A stretch of DNA of 64,000 nt from Corydoras sp. C115 (taxonomy: Eukaryota; Chordata; Actinopteri; Siluriformes; Callichthyidae): the NCBI GenBank assembly GCA_019802505.1, contig JAFMOC010000424.1, positions 62,001-126,000 on the forward strand, in the 5' to 3' direction. The position numbers and the translations under genes are program-made. This document shows positions 1 through 11,194 of the stretch, in pieces (within the stretch, counting starts at the first letter, position 1; each line of letters starts with the position of its first letter). The notes below the pieces were generated by a model. The model was not told where the DNA came from, did no database searches, and saw nothing but the letters and a program-made list of their open reading frames with translations.

Positions 1-90
1 TGCAGAGTTATTTCACATCCGCAGTGTCGAAAATCACAAACTCCAAACTCTCCCGTGCTCCGCGTGAACCCTGAGAACCCGATCACTCAG
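1..90 (+). other. Probable 5' noncoding exon (3' part) of the group A receptor at 2044
   Basis: The stretch ends CACTCAG followed by GTAATG, a good splice donor at 91. The receptor exon downstream begins after an acceptor at 2027-2028. By analogy with the other receptors of the window, this would be the untranslated first exon, with an intron of about 1.9 kb (91-2028). The promoter lies outside the window. This is inferred from architecture and no transcript data support it. Confidence 0.4.
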
Positions 91-900
91 GTAATGAACT
101 CTCTTCGGAAAGAAGTGTATGCGATTATAGCATTTTTAATAAAACATGATTTTCCGTTGGTTTAATCGGTCTTCATTGTTTTTATTATTTCACTGTTTTA
201 TTGCTTATATTATTTAATGGTATATTGTTTTCTTGTTTTATAATTTTAGTTTTAAGTCCAACACTCTACAGAACTTTGTTGCAGCTGTTGTTGTTGTTTT
301 GAAATTGCTTCGTTAATACATTTTGAGTTGATTTAATGATACTAAACGTATATTTGGTTTAAAATAAACTATTTTATATCGAATGGTTTGTGCACATGTT
401 AAAGTTGTTGTCTTAAGCAAGAGATCCTTCCATCGTTTGGATAATTTAATTATGTTTAGTTCAACTTTTATTTTTTTAGAGTTTATAGGATGCGATGTGC
501 ATAAATGTTGCCCTAATTATTTATTTGTATAGGGTGCTCAAGCCTATCCCAGCACTTATATAGAACAAGGTGGGAAATTACATTGCATTACAGCCAAACA
601 TTATTGTTAATGATAAGCCTGACCTGCCCTTTTTATTTCTATGTACAAATATACATATATTATATACTTTATAAATATACTTTATATATATATATATATA
701 AAGATAATGTTCACTATAAATTCTGCTAGATTACAAAGATATGGTGTAACGATAGTTTAGATCCAGAAGGTGGCAGCAGTGAGACATTGTGGCGATGGCT
801 GCTGTACGAGGAAGATCCACCGTGAGCAAACTTTATTTTAAAATAAAAAATAATAAACTTTTAATCGTAAAACCATTAAAACAAAACAATAAAAATACAA
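91..900. other. AT-rich intronic sequence, no gene seen
   Basis: Low-complexity AT-rich DNA with a short TA run at 652-702. No open frame with recognisable protein character and no clear repeat family. It is probably the intron of the first receptor. Confidence 0.5.
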
Positions 901-904
901 TTAT

Positions 905-1272
905 TATTAATAATTAATGTGTTGTGCTCAGCACATACACCTCTCAGCGCTGGGGATTCAGGTTTGAATCCTGATCTGAGTAGAGTTTGCATGTTCTCCC
1001 TGTTCATGTGGGTTTCCTCTGGGTTCTCTGGTTTCCTCCCATAGAACAAAAGCATGGAATCAAGGTGAATTGGCTGCTCTAAATTGCCCCATAGACTGTC
1101 TGTGTGAGTGAGTGTGTGCCCAACAATAGATTGCCCCCCCTGGCCTGGGTATATCTGCCCAGCCCCCAAAACGTTCTCCCCTGGATTGGCATGGGCATGG
1201 GCATGGGGAACCCCCCCTCCCCCCCGCGACCCTAGTAAAGGATAAAGCAGAAGATAATGGATGGATGGACTA
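905..1272 (+). mobile_element. S1 tRNA-headed SINE-like repeat, diverged copy
   Basis: Head with box-B-like GGTTTGAATCC at 951-961, the conserved body (cccacag/atgga region, CTGCCCAGC block), and a GGAT-type tail at 1257-1268. It sits head to head with an inverted copy just downstream. Confidence 0.8.
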
Positions 1273-1285
1273 TTATTATTATTAT

Positions 1286-1637
1286 TATTCATTCATTCAT
1301 TATCTCCCGCTTTATCCTCTATTAGGGTCGCGGTGGGGTTCCCCATGCCCATCCAGGGGAGAACATCTCGGGCGCTGGGCAGATACACCCAGGACAGGGC
1401 GCCAATCCATCGCTGGACACACACTCACTCACACAGACACACTCTATATGGGGCAATTTTGAGAACTCAATTGACTTAATCCATGTTTTTGGACTGTGGG
1501 AAGAAACCGGAGAACCCGGAGGAAACCTACGCAGACACGGGGAGAACATGGAAACTCCACCCAGATGGGGATTCGAACCGGGAATCCCTAGTGCTGAGAG
1601 GAGAACATGCTAAACCACTAAGCCACCGTGCCTCCAT
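1286..1637 (-). mobile_element. S1 SINE-like repeat, full length, minus orientation
   Basis: Starts with an ATTC tail at 1286-1305, then the CCCGCTTTATCC block. Ends with the reverse of box B (GGATTCGAACCGGG) and box A (CCACTAAGCCACC). Flanked by an ATT microsatellite at 1637-1664. Confidence 0.85.
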
Positions 1638-1702
1638 TATTATTATTATTATTATTATTATTATCATCCCTATATCAGCTTTATCTGTTTGTCTGTGTGT
1701 GC

Positions 1703-1972
1703 AAGTGCTGGGCAGATACACCCAGGACAGGGGGGCAATCTATCACTGGGCACACACTCACTCACTCACACAGACACACTCTATATGGGGCAATTTGGAG
1801 AACTCAATTGACCTTGAATCCATGTTTTTTGGCCTGTGGGAGGAAACCGGAGAACCCGGAGGAAAACCAACCAAGACACAGGGAGAAAATGCAAACCCCA
1901 CTGAGATGGGGATTCGAACCGGGAATCCCCAGCGCTGAGAGGAGAACATGCTAAACCACTAAGCCAGCGTGG
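1703..1972 (-). mobile_element. S1 SINE-like repeat, 3'-truncated, minus orientation
   Basis: Begins inside the body (CTGGGCAGATACACCC) and ends with the reversed box B and box A at 1913-1971. It lies about 55 bp before the splice acceptor of the first receptor. Confidence 0.8.
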
Positions 1973-2043
1973 TTTTTTAAAGTATATATATGTTTTAATG
2001 TATATTCAGCTTGTTTTGTGTGTTCCAGCCGGAGCTGCTGAAC

Positions 2044-2912
2044 ATGCCGAACTCGTCCGTCTCCGATTCTATAGCATATTATTATATGTGGATCTGTCTG
2101 GAGGAAATCCACGTTGGAATGATATGGACGTACGTCGCCACGGCGCTCTGCTTCGTTTTGGGAACCCCGGCGCATTCGCACTTCCTCCGGCTCTCGCTGC
2201 GCGGCGGCGGCGGTCAGGTCAAGCCCACCCAGGTGCTCCCTGTCCTCCTCAGAGCCCTGGAGCTGTTCGGCTGCGTCTACATGAGTTTCAACATGCTGAG
2301 CGTCTACGTCTTCCCGACGTTCCACGGGGCCCTCGTGGCCTTGTTCTTTTTCGGCTTCAGCTGGGTCAGCAGGCTCCTGATCCAGGTGTGCATCTGCGTC
2401 GAGCAGTACCTGGCGGTGCGCCGTCCGGTGGCCTTCCTCAGATATAGAGCTATACGGTACAGACTCGCCGTGGCTTCAGCCTCGTGGCTCTCGGGGGCCA
2501 CCTACGGCTTCTGCATCATCTTCGGTGTAGTGCAGTTCCCAGACCCCGCGTTCTTGTGCACCTGCTTCGCCGGAATGACCGTCATCTTGTTTTGCTACGT
2601 TCTGGTGCTGCGCGATCTCAAACATCCCGGACCCGGTGACCGGGACACGGCGACGGGGAGGAGCAGAGACGTGGGGAACCAACAGAAGGAGAACGCCTCC
2701 AGGACCATTTTGTCTGGCCTGCTCACCATTGTGTTGAGCTACTCGCCGCTGACGGTCACCGCCGTGTTAAGATTTTAACCAACGACAGGAAACTGTTACA
2801 GTGCGAAATCGTCCCCGCCATGCTGTCTCTGAACATCTACAGTCTGGTGCTGCCACAGGTCTGGAGACTTTACAAAGAGGGTCACCTGAAATGTTCAAAA
2901 CAACAAGCGTGA
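2044..2912 (+). pseudogene. Group A rhodopsin-like 7TM receptor, frameshifted before TM7
   Basis: Coding exon follows a splice acceptor at 2027-2028; the first ATG is 2044 and an NSS glycosylation site follows at once. The open frame stops at 2776-2778, within TM6, after LSYSPL. Downstream, the next frame carries the expected C-terminal part (TM7, LPQVWRLYKEG) to a TGA at 2910-2912. The total, 869 nt, is one short of a multiple of three, so a 1-nt deletion near 2766-2770 explains it. Compared with intact paralogues at 7794 and 12460, everything else is collinear. Glu at residue ~73 replaces the usual TM2 Asp, and EQY (residues 120-122) replaces E/DRY. The product would lack TM7, so I call it a pseudogene; an assembly error is the alternative. 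Confidence 0.75.
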
Positions 2913-2928
2913 AATCAGAGAGATCATA

Positions 2929-4650
2929 TACAGTGTGTGTGTTATTAGGGTGGTGGATGATTCTCACTACTGCGGTGACACTGACATGGTGGTGCAGGTG
3001 TGTGTGTGTGTTATTAGGGTGGTGGATGATGCTCAGTACTGCAGTGACACTGACATGGTGGTGCAGGTGTGTGAGTGTATGTTATTAGGGTGGTGGATGA
3101 TTGTCAGTACTGCAGTGACACTGACATGGTGGTGCAGGTGTGTGAGTGTGTTATTAGGGTGGTGGATGATTGTCAGTACTGCAGTGACACTGACATGGTG
3201 GTGCAGGTGTGTGTGAGTGTGTGTTATTAGGGTGGTGGATGATTGTCAGTACTGCAGTGACACTGACATGGTGGTGCAGGTGTGTGAGTGTGTGTTATTA
3301 GGGTGGTGGATGATGCTCAGTACTGCAGTGACACTGACATGGTGGTGCAGGTGTGTGAGTGTGTGTTATTAGGGTGGTGGATGATGCTCAGTACTGCAGT
3401 GACACTGACATGGTGGTGCAGGTGTGTGAGTGTGTGTTATTAGGGTGGTGGATGATGCTCAGTGCTGCAGTGACACTGACATGGTGGTGCAGGTGTGTGA
3501 GTGTGTGTTATTAGGGCGGTGGATGATTGTCAGTACTGCAGTGACACTGACATGGTGGTGCAGGTGTGTGAGTGTGTTATTAGGGTGGTGGATGATTGTC
3601 AGTACTGCAGTGACACTGACATGGTGGTGCAGGTGTGTGAGTGTGTGTTATTAGGGTGGTGGATGATTGTCAGTACTGCAGTGACACTGACATGGTGGTT
3701 CAGGTGTGTGAGTGTGTGTTATTAGGGTGGTGGATGATTGTCAGTACTGCAGTGACACTGACATGGTGGTGCAGGTGTGTGAGTGTGTGTTATTAGGGTG
3801 GTGGATGATGTTCAGTACTGCAGTGACACTGACATGGTGGTGCAGGTGTGTGAGTGTGTGTTATTAGGGTGGTGGATGATTGTCAGTACTGCAGTGACAC
3901 TGACATGGTGGTGCAGGTGTGTGAGTGTGTGTTATTTGGGTGGTGGATGATTGTCAGTACTGCAGTGACACTGACATGGTGGTGCAGGTGTGTGAGTGTG
4001 TGTTATTAGGGTGGTGGATGATGCTCAGTACTGCAGTGATACTGACATGGTGGTGCAGGTGTGTGAGTGTGTGTTATTAGGGTGGTGGATGATGCTCAGT
4101 ACTGCAGTGATACTGACATGGTGGTGCAGGTGTGTGAGTGTGTGTTATTAGGGTGGTGGATGATTGTCAGTACTGCAGTGACACTGACATGGTGGTTCAG
4201 GTGTGTGAGTGTGTGTTATTAGGGTGGTGGATGATTGTCAGTACTGCAGTGACACTGACATGGTGGTGCAGGTGTGTGAGTGTGTGTTATTAGGGTGGTG
4301 GATGATGTTCAGTACTGCAGTGACACTGACATGGTGGTGCAGGTGTGTGAGTGTGTGTTATTAGGGTGGTGGATGATGTTCAGTACTGCAGTGACACTGA
4401 CATGGTGGTGCAGGTGTGTGAGTGTGTGTTATTAGGGTGGTGGATGATTTTCAGTACTGCAGTCACACTGACATGGTGGTGCAGGTGTGTGAGTGTGTGT
4501 TATTAGGGTGGTGGATGATTCTCAGTGCTGCAGTGACACTGACATGGTGGTGCAGGTGTGTGAGTGTGTGTTATTAGGGTGGTGGATGATTCTCAGTGCT
4601 GCAGTGACACTGACATGGTGGTGCAGGTGTGTGTTATTAGGGTGGTGGTC
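2929..4650 (+). repeat. 71-bp minisatellite, about 24 copies
   Basis: Period about 71 bp, marked by ATTAGGGTGGTGGATGAT recurring from 2943 to 4636. Units are nearly identical (TGTCAGTACTGCAGTGACAC, then ACATGGTGGTGCAGG). It starts 17 bp after the receptor remnant ends and finishes shortly before AATAAA at 4699, so it may lie in a 3' UTR. The unit matches an internal part of the palindromic element at 36755-37120. Confidence 0.97.
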
Positions 4651-4698
4651 TGTAAAACGATGTAAATGTTTGTAATTTTAATCTTCTTTCTGTATATG

Positions 4699-4704
4699 AA
4701 TAAA
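4699..4704 (+). terminator. Candidate polyadenylation signal of the first receptor
   Basis: AATAAA followed by an A-rich stretch, on the same strand as the receptor remnant and directly after the minisatellite. If used, the whole minisatellite is transcribed in the 3' UTR. Confidence 0.35.
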
Positions 4705-4709
4705 GTCAA

Positions 4710-5300
4710 TGTGTAAAAAAAACAAAAAACCTTCCTTCAAAATTATTATTTCTAGGAGCGTTGCTAACTTTTAAATAGTTTACGATGGTTTCTCAACACA
4801 GTTCTGTTTTCATTAAACCAGTTTTTTATTATTCAGCCTCGTCTGAGTATAAATATATATATATAAATAATATGATATACAAATAATATATTTATTATTA
4901 TATTTTATTATAATATATTGTATTATAATTTCTGCACTGCACATCATATTGCATTCACACAAAGACTTTCTATTTAAAACATACATTTCATTGGTCCCTA
5001 TCTATAACAATCCCGAAGCAAAATATATTTATCTATAGTTTAAATAGATTTTAAAGACCCAACAATAATAATAATAATAATAATAATAATAATTATAGAA
5101 TTTTATTTATTCACGCCTTCCACGAAACACAAGGCACTTACAATATAATTAGAAAGAAAAACAGTAATAAAAATGAAAACGAGTACAGCAACAACATCTC
5201 AGAATAAAATAAATACAAAAATACATAATTAAATGAATTTGAAAACACAGTCCTAAAAAGATGTTTTTAAAAGCTTCTTAACAGAAGAAAGAGACGTGGC
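4710..5300. other. AT-rich intergenic DNA
   Basis: TA-rich runs and an AAT microsatellite at 5063-5092. The part at 5093-5280 is A-rich and may be an old retroelement 3' end, but I cannot assign it. Confidence 0.4.
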
Positions 5301-5309
5301 TGCACGGAG

Positions 5310-6035
5310 GTACAGTGGAGGCACAGTGGGGGTACAGTGGAGGTACAGTGGCGGTACAGTGGGGGTACAGTGGGGAGGTACAGTGGAGGTATAGTGGGGG
5401 TATAGTGGAGGTACAGTTGAGGATCAGTGAGGGTACATTGGAGGTACAGTAGAGGTACAGTGGAGGTATAGTGGGGGTACAGTGGAGGTATAGTGGGGGT
5501 ACAGTGGAGGTATAGTGGGGGTACAGTGGGGGTATAGTGGTGGTATAGTAGAGGTACAGTGGAGGTTCAGTGGGGGTACATTGGAGGTACAGTGGAGGTA
5601 CAGTAGAGGTACAGTGGGGGTACAGTGGAGGTATAGTGGGGGTACAGTGGAGGTATAGTGGAGGTACAGTAGAGGTACAGTGGGGGTACAGTAGAGGTAC
5701 AGTGGGGGTACAGTGGAGGTACAGAGGGGGTACAGTGGTGGTACAGTGGGGGTACAGTGGAGGTACAGAGGGGGTATAGTGGGGGTACAGTCGTGGTACA
5801 GTGGGGAGGTACAGTGGAGGTACAGTGGCGGTACAGTGGAGGTACAGTGGGGGTACAGTGGGGGTACAGTGGGGGTACAGTGGGGGTACAGTGCAGGTAC
5901 AGTGGAGGTACAGTGGGGGTACAGTGGGGGTACAGTGGGGGTACAGTGTAGGTACAGTGGAGGTATAGTGGCGGTACAGTGGAGGTAAAGTGCAGGTACA
6001 GTAGGGGTACAGTGCAGGTACAGTGGGGGTAAAGT
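5310..6035 (+). repeat. 12-bp minisatellite (GGTACAGTGGRG)n, about 60 units
   Basis: A purine-rich 12-mer varying as GGTACAGTGGAG, GGTACAGTGGGG or GGTATAGTGGAG over about 725 bp. The period is a multiple of three, so both strands stay open and give repetitive peptide-like frames that are not genes. Confidence 0.97.
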
Positions 6036-6413
6036 GGGATGGAGCGGGATATGAGCGAAGCTTTGCAGAACGAACAGACAGTAATTGGGAATCAGCAGAT
6101 ATAATAATGCATCTCTAAAGCGTGTGGCTCCAAAATAAACAGTTAACGTCAACACCGGCCTGACGGAGCCGCAGTCGATGGCCGATGCAAATTTCTGGCA
6201 CGTCCACGCTGCTTAGTTAAATCCTAATGGAGGGGATTTGAATAGCAGGCGCGCTCCATTTATACTGTTTAGTTAAGCTGCTGTTGCACAAAACCGCACG
6301 CAAAATACACAAAAAGGTCAAAAGTATGTGGAAAACCCAACAACCAGGGCAACTCGGGCGAAGGTGTTAATGTGACATCACACAAGTCATTCAAATCCTT
6401 TAAATAAGGGTCA

Positions 6414-6428
6414 AAGTGTGTGTGTGTG

Positions 6429-6476
<48 letters not shown>
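6414..6476 (+). repeat. (TG)n microsatellite
   Basis: About 30 TG units with a GAGAG interruption near 6428. Confidence 0.95.
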
Positions 6477-6477
<1 letters not shown>

Positions 6478-6548
6478 CTTTATGCTACGGCAATGTGAAG
6501 CATTCAGAGCTCTGCATTAATGGCAACGGCTCAGCCAATCAGATTTAA

Positions 6549-6888
6549 AGACGGTGGCTTAGTGGTCGGCACGTTTTCCTCTCAGCACTGGGGATCCGCG
6601 GTTCGAATCCCAATCTGGGTGGAGTTTGCATGTTCTCCCCGTGTCCGCGGGTGTTTCCTCCAGGTTCTCCGGTTTCCTCCCACAGTCCAAACACATGGAT
6701 CAAGGGTATGTTTTGAGTGAGTATGTGTGTGAGTGTGTGTGTGCCCAGTGATAGACTGCCCCCCTGTCCTGGGTGTATCTGCCCAGCGCCCGAAACGTTC
6801 TCCCCTGGATGGGCCCCCCCCTCGCGACCTAATAGAGGATAGAAGGATAGAGGATAGAAGATGGAAGATAATGGATGGATGGATTACT
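6549..6888 (+). mobile_element. S1 SINE-like repeat
   Basis: Box A GGTGGCTTAGTGG at 6553-6565, box B GGTTCGAATCC at 6600-6610, the body, then a GGAT tail at 6873-6886. Confidence 0.85.
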
Positions 6889-6894
6889 TATGTT

Positions 6895-7320
6895 TCAAAA
6901 AGGGTGGCACAGTGGCATAGTGATTAGCATGTTTACTAAATAATGGTTGTATTATTGTTAATTAATTAGTATCCTGATTAACAAGCCTACTTCAAAATTA
7001 AACTGCGAAAGAAAAATAAACACAAATCAAGAAAAACATATAAAATTTATATACAAAAATATAAATTATCTACCAATATAGTGAATAAATTAACATGATG
7101 AGATCTTGACATGACAAATTATATTTAAAAATAAGAAAAAGTTTCTAAAAACTAGATTATTTATCTTACTTAGAATTCTTACTTAGACGTTTGTTCTTAC
7201 ACTTACAAACAGCTTATAATCACTACAGCATAAATGCACCTTACCATATATATTTTATAACATGTGTATCATATGTACAGCAAATTAGTTATTTGTAAAT
7301 AGAACTGTATAAATTGTAAA
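6895..7320. other. AT-rich intergenic DNA, nothing recognised
   Basis: A second box-A-like scrap (GGTGGCACAGTGGCATAGTG) occurs at 6902-6921. The rest is simple AT-rich sequence without an open frame of note. Confidence 0.4.
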
Positions 7321-7323
7321 TAC

Positions 7324-7677
7324 ATTCATTCATTCATTATCTCCCGCTTTATCCTCTATTAGGGTTGCGGGGGGGGGGGTTCCCCATGCCCATCCAGGGG
7401 AGAACGTTTCGGGCGCTGGGCAGATACACCCAGGACAGGGCGCCAATCCATCACTGGGCACACACTCACTCAGACAAACACATTCTATCTGGGGCAATTT
7501 GGAGAACTCAATTGACTTGATCCATGATTTTGGACTGTGGGAGGAAACCGGAGAACCCGGAGGAAACCCACGCGGACACGGGGAGAACATGCAAACTCCA
7601 CCCAGATGGGGATTCGAACCGGGAGTCCCTAGCGCTGAGAGGCGAACGTGCTAACCACTAAGCCACTGTGCCGCCCT
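7324..7677 (-). mobile_element. S1 SINE-like repeat, full length, minus orientation
   Basis: ATTC tail at 7324-7340, a G run at 7369-7378, the body, then reversed box B (GATTCGAACC) and box A ending at GCCGCCC. Confidence 0.85.
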
Positions 7678-7793
7678 TAATTGTAAATACAGTAAATTGT
7701 AATTTTATAAGAGAGACACCATCATCATGCCAGAACCAAATTCCTTGTGTGTGTAACATCCTTGGCAGAAATAAAACTGATTCTGATTCTGTC

Positions 7794-8660
7794 TTATTTA
7801 TTATTCTCTTTTCCGCAACATTTGAAACGTCTCTCCTTGTAAAGCCTCCATAAAGGTGGAAGCAGCACACTGAAGAAATTCAGGGACAACATGGGGGGGT
7901 AAATATCACAACGGACCAATTTCTGATCGTTTACTAACAATTTGAAGGCGGCGATGGCCATCAGGGGCGAGTAGCTCAAGACGATAGTCAGCAGTCCGCT
8001 GGAGATGGTCTTGCTGGCGTTCCTCTTCTGTTGGTTCCTCACGTCTTTGCCTTTGTCGATCGCGTTCTCTCGGGGTCCTGGGTGCTTGAGAGCGCGGAGA
8101 ACGTTGACGTAGCACAGGGAGATGACCAGCACGCCGCCGAGGCAGGTGAACACGAACACGTGGTCGGGAAACGTCAGCAAGTTGAAGTGTGTGCAGAAAC
8201 CGTAGGCTGCCGCCAACAACCATGAGGCTGCGGCTACCGCGACCCTGTACTGTATACCTTTATATCTCAGGAACGTTATGGGATAGACCACGGCCAGGTA
8301 CTGCTCCACACAAACGCACACCTGGATCAGGACTCGACCGATCCAAGACATGGTAAAAATAAAATGGATGACAATCTGAACGTTGCCGTCTTTGAAGATC
8401 AAGATATTTAACGTGTCAATGGACATGATTGAACACAGAAGCACCTCCAGCAGTCTGATGTTCAGAGGAAGCACCTGGGTGGCTTTGGTTTTACTGACGG
8501 CACGCAGTGAACGCCAGAGGAAATAAAAATGCACCGGTGCTCCGAAGAAGAAACAGGGGAGCGTTGAATAGATGCCCAACAAAAAGCCAATGTGAGAGTT
8601 TTTTAGACAATAAAACGCACCTATGACTTCCGGAGGGGCATTGATGCTCGAGTTGAACAT
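7794..8660 (-). CDS. Group A rhodopsin-like 7TM receptor, 288 aa
   Basis: Predicted plasma-membrane GPCR with an extracellular N-terminus carrying an NSS glycosylation site (residues 3-5). Seven hydrophobic segments are visible. TM2 contains LNIRLLEVLL, with Glu where class A receptors normally have Asp2.50. TM3 ends in VCVEQYLAV, so Arg3.50 of the E/DRY switch is Gln. The third intracellular loop has ALKHPGPRE. TM6 has LSYSPL without the CWxP tryptophan, and TM7 ends LLPPLWRLYKE instead of NPxxY. The start is the ATG just after the splice acceptor at 8673-8680 on the minus strand. The upstream exon is probably near 11231. The ligand is unknown and I assign no family name beyond class A-like. 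Confidence 0.85.
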   Translation of the reverse strand: MFNSSINAPPEVIGAFYCLKNSHIGFLLGIYSTLPCFFFGAPVHFYFLWRSLRAVSKTKATQVLPLNIRLLEVLLCSIMSIDTLNILIFKDGNVQIVIHFIFTMSWIGRVLIQVCVCVEQYLAVVYPITFLRYKGIQYRVAVAAASWLLAAAYGFCTHFNLLTFPDHVFVFTCLGGVLVISLCYVNVLRALKHPGPRENAIDKGKDVRNQQKRNASKTISSGLLTIVLSYSPLMAIAAFKLLVNDQKLVRCDIYPPMLSLNFFSVLLPPLWRLYKERRFKCCGKENNK

Positions 8661-8744
8661 GCTTAAGCCAAGCTGCGAAGTTCAGAAAAAAAAATATTAG
8701 GTTTATTTTTGTAATAAAAGGTAAAGAATACAATGCTATTTACA

Positions 8745-10660
8745 TCAGGAGGTCCTTTTACAGACTTACAATTGTTCTAACCTGATAGTTGGGGCGAAAG
8801 TACAGAGTACCACAATGATATCTTAAGAGACTAAACCTCTAGCCTTCAGATTAATAACCCAACAACTAAACCATTGAGCTACCCCACCCCACCCACCAAA
8901 CAAACAGGTTCTGTGGTAAATTAAGGTCATTTTATAGACTTACAAGTATCTTAACGTGATAGTTGGGGCAAAAATACCGAATCCCAAAATGATATCTTAA
9001 GAAGTTAAACCTCTAGCGTTCAGATTAATAACCCAACAATTTTACCATTGAGCTACCCCACCCCACCCACCAAACAAACACGTTCCGTGGTAAATTAAGG
9101 TCATTTTATAGACTTACAAGTGTCCTAAAGTGATAGTTGGTGGCGAAAGTACCGAAGCCCACACTGATAGCTTAAGAGGCTAAACCTCTAGCCTTCAGAT
9201 TAATAACCCAACAATTTAACCACGGAGCTACCCCACCCCAACCAATAAACAAACACGTTCTGTGGTAAATTAAGGTCATTTTATAGACTTACAAGTGTCC
9301 TAACGTGATAGTTGGGACGAAAGTATAGAGTCTCACACTGATAGTTTAAAAGGCTAAACCTCCAGTGTTCAGATTAAAAGCCCAACAACTTAACCATTGA
9401 GTTACCCCACCCTACCCACCAAACAAACAGGTTCTGTGGTAAATTAAGGTCATTTTATAGACTTACAAGTGTCCTAAAGTGATAGTTGGTGGCGAAAGTA
9501 CCGAAGCCCTCAGTGATAGCTTAAGAGGCTAAACCTCTAGCCTTCAGATTAATAACCCAACAATTTAACCACGGAGCTACCACACCCCACCCAATAAACA
9601 AACACGTTCTGTGGTAAATTAAGGTCATTTTATAGACATACAAGTGTCCTAAAGTGATAGTTGGGACGAAAGTTCAGAGTCTCACACTGATAGCTTAAAA
9701 GGCTAAACCTCCAGCATTCAGATTAAAAGCCCAACAACTTAACCATTGAGTTACCCCACCCTACCCACCAAAGAAACACGTTCTGTGGTAAATTAAGTTC
9801 ATTTTATAGACTTACAATTGTTCTAACCTGATAGGTGGGGCGAAAGTTTAGAGTACCACAATGATAGCTTAAGAGGATAAACCTCCAGCCTTAGATTAAT
9901 AACCCAACAACTTAACCAATGAGCTACCCCACCCTACCCACCAAAAAACAGGTTCTGTGGTAAATTAAGGTCATTTTATAGACTTACAAGTATCTTAACG
10001 TGATAGTTGGGGTTAAAGTACAGAATCCCACAATGAAAGTTTAAGAGGCTAAACCTCCAGCCCTCAGATTAATAACCCAACAACTAAACCACAGAGCTAT
10101 CACACCCCAACCACCAAACAAACATGTTCTGTGGTAAATTAAGGTAATTTTACAGACTTCCAAATGTTCTGATAGTTGGGGCGAAAGTACAGAGTACCAC
10201 ACTGATAGCTTAAGAGGTTAAACCTCTAGCCTTCAGATTAATAACCCAACAACTTAACCACAGAGCTACCACACCCCACCTACCAAACAAACAGGTTCTG
10301 TGGTAAATTAAGGTCATTTCATAGACTTACAAGTGTCCTAATGTGATAGTTGGGGCGAAAGTACAGAGTACCACAATGATATCTTAAGAGGATAAACCTC
10401 CAGCCTTTAGATTAATATCCCAACAACACAACCATTGAGCTTCCACACCCCACCCAATAAACAAACATGTTCTGTGGTAAATTAAGGTCATTTTATAGAC
10501 TTACAAGTATCTTAATGTGATGGTTTGGGCGAAAGTACCGAATCCCACAATGATACCTTAAGAAGCTAAACCTCTAGCCTTCAGATTAATAACCCAACAA
10601 CTTAACCACGGAGCTACCCCACCCCACCCACCAAACAAACAGATTCTGTGGTAAAATAAC
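8745..10660 (-). repeat. ~173-bp tandem satellite array in the intron of the 7794-8660 receptor
   Basis: About 11 units, marked by TTCTGTGGTAAATT at 8909, 9259, 9430, 9607, 9780, 9952, 10126, 10299, 10469 and 10643 (TTCCGTGG at 9084). Mean spacing is 173 bp. Read on the minus strand, each unit contains GGTAGCTCAATGGTTAAG and ATTAATCTGAAGGCT, matching the head of the S2 SINE family. The paralogue at 12460-13326 has one related SINE at the same place, so the array is a local expansion. Confidence 0.95.
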
Positions 10661-10923
10661 ACATTTGGAAACTGATATACATGGACATTTTTATCCTAAA
10701 TTCTCTGATTGTTGTGGTTTAAGAGCCACAATGCTAATAATGCTACATGGAAGCTAATGCTACTTCACATTTAGCCGTAGCACAGTGAGGTCAGAGTTAT
10801 GGAGGTCGTATTATTTTGAGGTTTGACTTCCTTATTGAAGGATGAGGCACAAAAAGTATTAAAGAGTAATGTTAGGATACAACAACAAAGCTACATGTAG
10901 CATTATTAGCATTATGACTGTTA

Positions 10924-11152
10924 AAGCGTGGCAGGGTGGCTTAGTGCTTAGTGCTTTCCCGGTTCGAATCCCAATCTGGGTTGAGTTTCCACGTTCTCCC
11001 CATGTCCGGAGGTTGGTGGGTTTCCTCCGGGTTCTCCGGTTTCCTCCCACAGTCCAAAAACATGGATCAAGGTCAATTGTGTTCTCCAAATTGCCCCATA
11101 TAGAGTGTGTTTGTGTGAGTGAGTGTGTTTCCAGTGATAGATTGCCCCCATA
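10924..11152 (+). mobile_element. S1 SINE-like repeat, 3'-truncated
   Basis: Box A GGTGGCTTAGTGCTTAGTG, with part of the region between the boxes missing, box B GGTTCGAATCC at 10961-10971, and a body that stops at GATAGATTGCCCCC before a TA run. Confidence 0.8.
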
Positions 11153-11194
11153 TATATATATTTAATCAGTTGGATTAAATTATACATTATGATA

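Noticed and set aside
2801..4675. Several frames of 60-95 codons rich in Trp, Cys and Val
   Set aside because: All are translations of the 71-bp minisatellite in different frames.
5424..6155. Minus-strand frame of 243 codons with Tyr-Leu-His-Cys and Pro-rich repeats
   Set aside because: It is created by the 12-bp minisatellite, whose period keeps frames open on both strands. No start context or domain.
8745..10660. CRISPR-like regular spacing of repeats
   Set aside because: Units are head-to-tail copies about 173 bp long with no unique spacers, and the context is a eukaryotic intron.
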